From positions 1 to 64,000 of the forward strand of contig JAANBB010000066.1 of NCBI GenBank assembly GCA_014621425.1: 64,000 nt of DNA, given 5' to 3'. The notes beneath the pieces were generated by a model, which worked only from the letters and a program-made list of their open reading frames with translations, did no database searches and was not told the origin of the DNA. The stretch comes from Cylindrodendrum hubeiense. Lineage: Eukaryota; Ascomycota; Sordariomycetes; Hypocreales; Nectriaceae. The translations under genes were made by a program, and so were the position numbers. Shown here piece by piece: positions 11,659 through 20,167 of the stretch; the stretch's first letter is position 1; each line of letters starts with the position of its first letter.

Positions 11659-12125
11659 ATTGAGGATGATCTTAATGAGTTATTCTGGTGAAGGGACTTG
11701 TTGGGGAGATAATTTGGTGTTCTAAAAAGCCTCTATAAATGGCACGCAGTCAATCATCTACTTGTGTGTTGGCTACAAGTGCCTTGCAACTGACTTAGAG
11801 TCTCCAATGCGTATGCTCCTCGTTTCTCCCAATCATCCTACCTCCCACTTTGGAATTGTTTGTGGAGCTGCATCTGACACCCTCGGGAAAGTACAAGATG
11901 GAGTGTGTGGGGTGATCTGTCCAACCCCCACATGGCTCGGCGACTCCCTCCCCCGCCAAACATCTGGATTAGGGTCACACTTGATGATTCCTTTCGAAGC
12001 TAGGACCATAACGGGACTTCTTGGACCTTGCGTGAAGCTCTCAATTCCAGCGAGCTTTATACTTTCATTGCTAGAACTTAGCATCACAGATTGCTGTAAC
12101 CAAAGTGTTTGTGCGAACAAGCACT
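11659..12125. promoter_or_regulatory. Divergent promoter, FMO / CMD-like gene
   Basis: This 467-bp gap has CCCACAT at 11927-11933 within a CCCCCACATGG context, and a looser TGTGTGGGG at about 11904-11912, about 20 bp away in the opposite orientation. This is similar to the inverted arrangement upstream of the nitronate monooxygenase. Confidence 0.45.
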
Positions 12126-13000
12126 ATGGCGACCCTGGAGTTCTTGTCCGAGTTTCGGACCCGTGAGAGACAGAGTGATGTACTCAAGGCCAATTGGTAT
12201 ATTGTTGCGGTGTGTGCATCTCAATTCCAGCGTGTCAAAAATCCAACTAATGCGGAAAGGCTGCTGCTCTAACAGCCGCCTGCGCCGGGGACCAAGTGGC
12301 AGATCTGTACCACTTAGCCACCAACGGCCTCCCTTTGGAAACCAGAAAGATTGTCCAGAGAAGAATCAAGGAAGCGATCTTGAAAGGTTCAATTCTATAT
12401 GGGGTCCCACGTGCTGCTCAGGGGCTCGGACCTTTGTTTCGGTCAATACCAGAGGATGAAATCGATCTCTATTCGCCCAGGTAATGTCATTTTGGCCCAG
12501 AATTTGTGAAATTCCACCTGACAATTTATCGCTCCACTCACACAGAACTGAGAAGATGAAATCAAAAGACTACGAACGTGAGAGGGCCGAAAAGGCTAAG
12601 CGGTACTTTGATGTGCTCTGGGGTCCTGTTGCGGCCCAGCAGCAGCGAGAAAGAGTACTGAAGTATCATCCAGACCATTGTGAGTCCATTGAACTCTTAG
12701 AGATGTTTCAAATCTGAGCCGGGAGCTGATAGTATAGACCTTCTCAACGTTAAGACGAACTACGAGCTCTGGATTAGTGAAGATGCCATTCTCTCGAACA
12801 TCGAGACACAGATGTGCACGACTGCCCTGCTCATATGCAACAATTCTCCCGAGCAAGCGCTGTGGCATGTCAGAGGACTTTTGCGGCATGGTGCAACAAT
12901 GGAGCAAGCAAATTTCGCCCAGGACCTGGGCTTGGCTGTAGCTCATCACTTCGATGCGAAAACGGGAGACATTACGAGGGCTGAGGATGTTATTTTGTAG
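12126..13000 (+). CDS. Carboxymuconolactone decarboxylase-like (AhpD-superfamily) protein
   Basis: Four exons (12126-12209, 12260-12480, 12546-12679, 12738-13000) encode 233 residues. The helical CMD-like pattern is visible from DLYHLATNGLPLETRK through the GVPRAAQGLGPLF segment. The CxxC redox pair of true AhpD proteins is absent, so a peroxidase-type role is unlikely. In bacteria the family includes 4-carboxymuconolactone decarboxylase of the protocatechuate branch of aromatic catabolism, but fungal members of this layout are mostly uncharacterised. The gene is divergent from the FMO and convergent with the VOC protein. The function is left open between a decarboxylase/isomerase-like enzyme and a structural helper. 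Confidence 0.75.
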
Positions 13001-13365
13001 ATGATCAATATTTATCGTTGTCACTCACAAGTAATAAAGTGTTTCTCTTAATTCCACATGATGTTATCAACTACTGAACTCAGGTGGTCCTTACCCAGAT
13101 GCAACGTACGAGGTGAAGAAATCCTGTGCCTTACTTGGCGTTTAGGTATTTTATTTCGCAGTAGTCGGATGATACAGACAAGAGCAAAGATGGTCATGAA
13201 GTAATTTTGTGTTAGGGTTGATTTCATATTAACTACGTAAAAGGAATCCATTCACATCATTTGCCCACGCATCGAGTGAAATCCTGTTCCAGACAACTGA
13301 ATCAATGCCATAATAATCTCTTATTATATCTTAAGTCAGATGCCATCTGATATGGTGTGAATATC
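13001..13365. other. Convergent intergenic gap
   Basis: This gap holds the 3' UTRs of the CMD-like and VOC genes. I see no gene or motif in it. Confidence 0.55.
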
Positions 13366-13938
13366 TCAAACAACAGGAGCTTTTGCGGGAGGGCCACTGC
13401 GTTTCTTGATAGATGCATGGCTCTCTCCTGACTTTAGTCGATGGACCAAATCCTCAGGATCAAATTCCGTGCCCACGGGGTTGGCCTTGAACTCTGCCGA
13501 CAACATATAGGCAGTTGCTTCGTCATTGTCCTCAAAGGTGTCAACCTGGGTCTCGATTTGATTGCCATCCGGATCTGTGTAATAGATCGAAGTCGTAATG
13601 CCATGGTTCACACACCATGACGGATGAATGCCAAGATCCTTTCGCTGTCGGTATGCCAAGGCCAGGTCGTCAAGAGTATCGAACCCGAACGCCATGTGCT
13701 CGAGTCCCGCGCTGGTCTTTATCTTGTTTCCCGTTCCAGGCATTGCGCAGATTGCGACGCGATGATGCTCCTCGTCAAAACAGAGGAAGGCAATGCGATC
13801 AGTCTCAAAACGGGCCTCCGCACCGAGGACTGTTTTATACCAGGTCACCATCTCTTGAAAACGATTGGTGCGCAGGAAAACATGCGCGAACGACGTTGGC
13901 CGCAATACCTGGCCTGGTGTAGCGTGAGCGTTGGACAT
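13366..13938 (-). CDS. VOC/glyoxalase-family protein with extradiol-dioxygenase-like ligand set
   Basis: Single exon, 190 residues. Candidate metal ligands are His19 (AHVFLRT), His81 (LEHMAF) and Glu129 (DPDGNQIETQ). Their spacing (62 and 48) is close to that of biphenyl-diol dioxygenase BphC (His146, His210, Glu260). His112 and Tyr119 sit where BphC has its acid/base His241 and Tyr250, and the Tyr-to-Glu distance is 10 in both. This favours a one-domain type I extradiol dioxygenase, or a close relative, over a glyoxalase. It would open a catechol ring made by the hydroxylase. The tail after residue 140 is charged. It is divergent from the SDR gene. Confidence 0.8.
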   Translation of the reverse strand: MSNAHATPGQVLRPTSFAHVFLRTNRFQEMVTWYKTVLGAEARFETDRIAFLCFDEEHHRVAICAMPGTGNKIKTSAGLEHMAFGFDTLDDLALAYRQRKDLGIHPSWCVNHGITTSIYYTDPDGNQIETQVDTFEDNDEATAYMLSAEFKANPVGTEFDPEDLVHRLKSGESHASIKKRSGPPAKAPVV

Positions 13939-14460
13939 TCTGGTGGCTTTTGGTTGTCAAGATAGTATCAATAGTGCGGCTGGTAAAGAATGCAAAGACT
14001 TGTATTGTTCGTACACCATCCCATGAGCATAGCCATCACGCGCTCAGTTTTATGCCAGCACTAGCATGACTTGGAAGAGATGGCACAACTGCCGACGTTA
14101 TTTTCTGAAAACACTTGGCGGGGAACAGGATTGAAGTGGGTGATGGGGTTGAGCGGGGTATGTGGGATGAAGCCATGTGGGATTGAGTCGGGTGGGGTGG
14201 GGGTATGGGATGTGAATGGAGATGTGGATGGTGATGTGTGTCATGTGCAAAACAAGCCGAGGTGTGGATGAAACTCTATGTATTCTAGAGAATTGGTAGG
14301 CAGTGTGGGATGGAACTAAGCATTCCATTATTTCTATTAATGCATACATCTTCGATACATCTGTGGATCTTATGAAGCCGTGCTGACAAACCCGAAGACT
14401 TTCAGCAACAACTCTATAGCGAAGAACGTAACCACCACTACACCCTAAAACATCCTAGCC
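13939..14460. promoter_or_regulatory. Divergent promoter, VOC / SDR, with paired motif
   Basis: ATGTGGG occurs at 14160-14166 and 14175-14181 (15 bp apart) inside a G-rich plus strand (about 14098-14230) that also contains related GATGTGGATG-type words. These copies are followed by A rather than G, so they do not fit the CreA consensus, which separates the heptamer from simple CreA sites. Confidence 0.5.
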
Positions 14461-15308
14461 ATGACAAACCAACCCAATGCAATTGTAACTGGTGCCGCTG
14501 GTGGCATCGGTCTCGCCTATGCCAAGCGACTCCTTGAACGCGGTTACCGGGTTGTGTTGGCGGATTTGAACTCCGATCGAGGCACAGAATTGCAGAAGGA
14601 GCTTGGCCCCAATACTTTGTTTGTCCCCTGCGATGTGGGCGACTGGTCATCCCAGGTGGCTCTATTCAAAGCCGCATACGATTGGGCCGGTCATATCGAC
14701 GTCTTCCTGGCTAATGCTGGTGTTGAAGAGGATGAGCCATTCTACAGCTTGCCGGAAAATGACGGAGAGCCAGTCAAACCAAGTATGAAAGTATTGGACG
14801 TCGACCTCAATTCAGTCGTGTATGGGTTGCGGCTGTTCCGACACTATAGGAAGAAGTCAGCAACTGGGGAGGCAGTGGGTAAAATGATCGCGACCAACAG
14901 CATGGCTGGACTTTACGAATTCCGGGTTGCCCCGGTCTACAGCGCCGCTAAGCATGGAGTACATCTCTCTTTCACGCTTCAGATTTGCCATGTCGATTAA
15001 CAAAACAATAGGTTATTGGACTCCTTCGATCAGCTTCTGAGAAACTCAGAAAAAACGAATCAATTACACTCAATGCTATTAGTCCCGGCCCAGTTGATAC
15101 CTCTATCAGTGGGGTGATGAAGAAGGTCGTTCCCACAGAGCATTTTACCTCGATGAACGTTATCCTCGACGCCCTCGATAAGCTTCTTGACGAGGATATC
15201 ACGGGGCAGGTTGTTGAATGTTCGAGTCAGAATTTTTATCTACGGGGGCCTGTAGATTACTGCGACAAGAGCGCTCGGTTCCTCATGGAGGATATGAAGA
15301 GGTTTTAA
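14461..15308 (+). CDS. Short-chain dehydrogenase/reductase
   Basis: Two exons (14461-14958, 15012-15308) encode 264 residues. It is a classical SDR: cofactor motif TGAAGGIG (10-17), LANAG near 81, and catalytic Tyr160-x3-Lys164 in YSAAK. The exon joint falls right after the active-site helix begins. Acidic Asp36 at the end of beta-2 suggests NAD preference (inference). Length and pattern match 15-hydroxyprostaglandin-dehydrogenase-like fungal SDRs. It probably oxidises a secondary alcohol or dihydrodiol of the pathway. It is divergent from the VOC gene. Confidence 0.9.
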
Positions 15309-16071
15309 GTCTCGTATTCGCGGACGCGGTACGTAATGGCTTAGCTTGACGCAAACAGAGAGGTTATCCAATATATACGTGCCTACAGTGGAGTAATTAG
15401 AGCAATATTTCCTCCACTCTGACACAAGATGACTAAAATCTCATTGTATCCACTACAGACCTTCCTCAATCCTTCTACGTAAGAACAGACGAAGCAGTCG
15501 GGTTATGTTGAATCATTTACTTGAATTCTCACATGAACATCATTGTCACCCATCGAGAAGATGCTCGGGTATATCATTGTACCAATGGGTAAATACTATA
15601 ATATTCACTGTTTCATATTAGATATCTGTTTTCAAAATGGTGTCTGTGCTTTGTTCATAAGTTAGTTTAGTGTCGGTGCAAATTATTCGACGGCCTGTGA
15701 ACGAATACGTACTCTTAGGTATTATCCATGCACCAATCCGGGTGATTGGAATAATCCAGCCATGGCTGTAACCTCAATTGACACGAGGGCCACTTAATTG
15801 AACGTCGAATAAGGTCAGATATCTGCTCTCAGGTGCTGGAAATGTGGCTATAGGGTAGGTTACAATGTCCCACATATGATGTGGGGGTGGGGGCGGGGGT
15901 TGGAAAGCTGGCTTGGACCATGTTGGACCTGGAGATCGATCCATCTTGTGCGGAAGCCGATGATATATTGGCTCCTATGTGAAGACTCCAAGAACATGTC
16001 GTCCTATCGATCTATTGATAACATTCAACGTATTGTATTGAACTCGAAACATCTGCTACACGTTTAACAAC
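15309..16071. promoter_or_regulatory. Promoter region of the nitronate monooxygenase
   Basis: This gap of about 760 bp follows the SDR 3' end. Apart from the palindrome at 15869-15885, described separately, I see no gene. The first exon of the next gene is only 13 nt, which places the promoter immediately before 16072. Confidence 0.5.
15869..15885. promoter_or_regulatory. Perfect 17-bp palindrome of the cluster motif
   Basis: CCCACAT-ATG-ATGTGGG is a perfect inverted repeat with a 3-bp spacer, about 190 bp before the nitronate monooxygenase ATG. A G-run follows it. Such a site suits a dimeric regulator. Confidence 0.6.
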
Positions 16072-17285
16072 ATGGGTAGCCCACGTGAGTCAAATCTACA
16101 TTAACAACACTGGAGAACGTGTGTAATAACCCCAGCTAGAGAAAATCCGGACGCCCATCACTGATCTGTTTAAGATCTCCCACCCAGTACTTCTGGCTGG
16201 CATGAATGTTGCCGCTGGGCCAAAGCTAGCCGCAGCAGTAAGCAACGCTGGAGGTTTAGGTGTGCTCGGTGGCATTAGTTATACTCCAACAATGCTACGA
16301 GAGCAAATCAATGAACTCAAGTCTTTCTTGATTGACAAGAAAGCTCCGTTTGGGGTAGACTTGTTGTTGCCACAAGTCGGTGGCAATGCTCGAAAGACAA
16401 AGTAAGTTGATGGAGCCTTCTGGCCCAGGCTTGATATTTAATTGCTCACCATCACATAGCTATGATTACACCAAGGGCAAACTATCCGAACTCATTGATA
16501 TAATTATCGATTCTGGCGCGGCGCTTTTTGTGTCCGCAGTTGGCGTCCCCCCGAAGGCCGTTGTCGACAAATTACACAGTGCGGGTGTCCTGTACATGAA
16601 CATGGTTGGCCACCCAAAACATGTCAAAAAGTGCCTGGATCTTGGCTGCGATATCATTTGTGCTCAAGGCGGCGAGGGCGGTGGCCACACAGGTGATGTA
16701 CCTACTAGTGTACTCATCCCCGCCGTTGTAGATATCTGCAAGACACATAAATCGCCTTTAACTGGCCACCCAGTGCCGGTCATCGCTGCCGGTGGCATTC
16801 ACAATGGAAAGTTACTTGCAGCAGCCTTGGTGATGGGTGCAAGCGCCGTCTGGGTTGGTACAAGATTCATACTTACCGAGGAGGCTGGCGCCTCAGAAGC
16901 GCACAAGGAAGCTGTTCGGACGGCTGACTTTGACGATAATATCCGCACGGTTATATTTACAGGACGGCCGCTGCGGGTTCGCAAAAATGCCTACATTGAG
17001 AATTGGGAGACCAATCGCCAGGGAGAGATCCGCGAGTTGACTTCTAAGGGAGTCATTCCCTACGAAGCAGACTTGGACAAAGCCTCAGAGGGCGAGGCTT
17101 CCCAGAATGATGAGAGCGGTTCAAGCGAGCTGGATACCTTGTTGGAACTGGGCCAGCCGTTTTTGATGGGCAAATGTGCAGCAGCAGTCACCGAGAAGAA
17201 GACAGCGAGGGAGGTGGTGGATGAATTCGTAAATGATGCAGCGGAATGGATTCAGGTAGGTGGCAAATATATAGTCAAGCTGTGA
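16072..17285 (+). CDS. Nitronate monooxygenase (2-nitropropane dioxygenase family)
   Basis: Three exons (16072-16084, 16140-16401, 16460-17285) encode 366 residues. Exon 1 is only 13 nt. The acceptor at 16138-16139 was chosen over an earlier CAG because only it restores the frame. The FMN-binding TIM-barrel signs are HPVLLAGM near the N-terminus, GLGVLGG, CAQGGEGGGHTGD, and the phosphate-binding AAGGIHNG and GASAVWVGTRF segments. The family oxidises alkyl nitronates such as propionate-3-nitronate, often as detoxification. In the cluster it might act on a nitro or nitronate group, or as a flavin-dependent oxidase. Note the acidic, low-complexity insert around residues 290-305. Confidence 0.93.
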
Positions 17286-18291
17286 GCGAAACAGGCTCTT
17301 TTTGTAGACTATATACCATTATTTTTGATATGGCTTGCCTCATACAAACTACTTAATTAGCCTTCGGCGATTTCATAGGAGCTCAGAACGTCACTTCCCA
17401 TTCATTGACTAGAAATTTCCGTTGGTACAGAGAAACCAGATCCTATTGGCAACGAGCGACATGATGAGGCGTGTGATATCCAAGTAAATACTTCAGCCAG
17501 GGTATAGTACCTCACTTTTTTAATATTTTAGCGCGTATAATATATTGCTACGGTAGCTGCATGTAAGTACTTGAGGTCAGTTGTGAGGTGCTTTTGTCCG
17601 TACATTCCCTAATCCTCCTTAACATTGTTCCGTCGTTCGGCTGGAGGAGGGTAGCTGTCAGCCCCCACGAAGTTTCCAGATGTCTCATGGCGCGTGTGAC
17701 CTCCCCGCAGCACCCATGACGTAGAAAATACCGCCGAGCCTGTTTTTTGAGGCTCTGCTGCTTAACTCATGGTTCGAGATATCCCACCCTCAGCAAATCA
17801 CTGAGGTTGGTCTCACACCAAAAGTTGAAAGAACAACGCGATTCTTCAATTCCATGTGTCACGGTCGACGGATGAGGAAGCTGGAAATTCTGTGAAATGC
17901 AGTAGGCCAACCGCGTGACGCGTTGTTATCTGTTGGTGGTGAAGGCTGTGGGTTCCGGAGCATATTCGTCACCGAGACATGATGCCGTAGGATGACACCC
18001 AAATGTGTAAGCATCGTTTGAGGCTCCAATCGGCATTTGCGATTTCGGCCTTGAAAGTGCAAATTTCAACCTTTATCCCGAAAATAAGCGGGCCAGTTTG
18101 AATGAGGCTCTACTCTAGCTGTCCACGATTCTCCCAGGCCATCGCGTCCTCCGAAGTCCAGTACACAGATCGGATGACTATATAACGGCTCGCAAAACTT
18201 CATATGAATAGAAATAAACCAAACAGCATTGCCTCATCTTAACGAAAGACTTGTATTGATATTACCCGCATTACGGTTATTGCTTGCCAAC
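17286..18291. other. Intergenic region upstream of the TauD-like gene
   Basis: About 1 kb without a gene. It carries a 16-mer at 17662-17677 that starts CCCCCACGAAG and matches 14 of 16 bases with 6494-6509, but no copy of ATGTGGG. Short open frames such as 17859-18062 (minus) have no support. Confidence 0.45.
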
Positions 18292-19794
18292 ATGGCCGCT
18301 GTAGAATCTACCCTGGCAACGCCTTACCTCCATGAGGGACTCAGGGGCAAGTACCTTCTGCACCAACCAACCTTTGCCTTCAACCAAAGAACCTCCGCTG
18401 ATATCGAATGGGTTCCAAACTATGAAAAATATATGAAACGAACTCAGGCTCGCCGTGGGTTGGCTGGTCTTGCAACCAAAGTGCCGAGTGGCTGGCCCAA
18501 GTGTCTTGACTCGCCTCTTGCCTGGACGTCAGACAGCTTTCCCAAGCAAGAGGATATCATCTTTTCACTGACAGAAGACCAAAAGGAAGAAGTTTACAGT
18601 GCTGTTAAGCATTTCAAGAGTAACACCCCGTTCCATTGTGATTGTAGGGATTGACTTTCTCACACTCACAGGTCTGGGGATCTCCGTACGGGACATCAAC
18701 CAAGAAAACTTCCCATTGCCAAAATTGGCAAGTCGCTTGAACAGCATGGCCGAAGACTTGCACAATGGAAAGGGATTCACCATCATTCGTGGCCTGAATT
18801 CGCCTACGCTGGATGACCACCACAGCGGTATTGCTTTTCTGGGTCTGTCAACTTATATGGCACCACAATTTGGTAGGCAGAATCAAGATGGAAGCATGAT
18901 CGGTAAGAGATTCGAAGTTGACTCGTTGGTCTGTACACTGAAATTACTAGTACACATCCTGGACGCCAATAACTCGAAAGTGCCCAAAGATTTGCGGCAG
19001 TCTGTGTATACTAATATCGCACAGGTAAGTAGCCTATGTGATGGGTGTCTAATTATGCTAAATATAAATTTGTAGCCCTTCCACTCTGACGTATTCTGCG
19101 AGGTGCTGGCTCTGCAAGTAAGAAGCTGCGCCGATAGTGGTGGGAATAGCATCATTGCGTCAGCGTGGACAGTGTATAATGAGCTTGCCGCTACGAGACC
19201 CGACTTAATTCACACACTCGCAGCTGATGACTGGACATTCGATACGTGAGTCCAACTGAACGACAAAATGAATGAAATGAGTTTTTGGGTGAATAGGCTA
19301 ACACGCAACTGGATTGTAGGTTCGGCCGCGATCCGCCATATCATCAGCGACCTCTGCTGTTTTGTGAAGACGGCAAAGTCATCATGAACTTCTCTCGCAG
19401 GATTTTGACTGGAGCCCCAGCCTCACCCCGATCTCTCGGGATCCCTCCGATAACAGAGGCGCAAGCGGAGGCTCTGGACGCAGTGCATTTCACGGCACTC
19501 AAGCACCAGCTCTCTATTCCGCTGGAGGAGGGCGATATTAGATTCATCAACAACCACGCTGTCCTCCACGGCCGCGATGCATTTGATGACAGTGACCAGT
19601 CGCAACGCCACCTCGTCCGGCTGTGGCTTCGGCATCCTGACAAGGCTTGGCGCATGCCCACAGGCCTACACATGGCTTGGGACCGCGTGTATAGTGATCT
19701 GGGGCTCGAAGGTGATGATAAAAGCTGGCCACTCATGCCTGTGATTAGTGAAAGGCATCTGATGAGTCGCCAAGACTCCTGCGGACAGGGTTGA
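18292..19794 (+). CDS. TauD/TfdA-family Fe(II)/2-oxoglutarate dioxygenase
   Basis: Five exons (18292-18619, 18672-18902, 18951-19024, 19076-19245, 19320-19794) encode 425 residues. The first ATG at 18292 is preferred to an in-frame TTG at 18229. The facial triad is visible: HxD in PFHSD (His214, Asp216) and distal His365 in QRHLVRLWLR, with arginines nearby for 2-oxoglutarate. The NNHAVLHGR segment is typical of fungal TauD-like enzymes. Family members hydroxylate substrates such as taurine or phenoxyacetates (TfdA), releasing the heteroatom group. The gene ends before a convergent regulator gene. Together with the TfdB-like hydroxylase it gives a tfd-like pair. Membership of the cluster is likely but less certain, because its promoter lacks the heptamer. 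Confidence 0.92.
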
Positions 19795-20167
19795 TATCAG
19801 CTGGGTTGCTTTGGGGGTACACCTGTTCTCTTGTTATGATATAGATTCCAGTGTCCCCGAAGCATGACCCCACAGGGATGGAAGGATTTGTGTGCAGCTA
19901 TGGAGGTAACAACAGAACTGCTGTTTGCTTTGAATTATTGTTCTTTCTTTCAACAATGAAGATAACACTCCTTTGAAACGCGAGATGTATTGATCTGTGA
20001 TTCCTTAGTGAATTGGCAACGAGTCAGTGAACTGATAGTGAATCTAAATACAATTAAACCTCGTCTCTTATGTATCATATTGCCTACCCAATTCCCAGCT
20101 ATGACAACTACACAGCGAAAATGCCTTTAATATTAATCGCTAGTGATGCAGAACTGACGAGATGCTC
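19795..20167. other. Convergent intergenic gap
   Basis: AT-rich 3' UTR space between the TauD-like gene and the regulator. Nothing else was seen. Confidence 0.5.
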
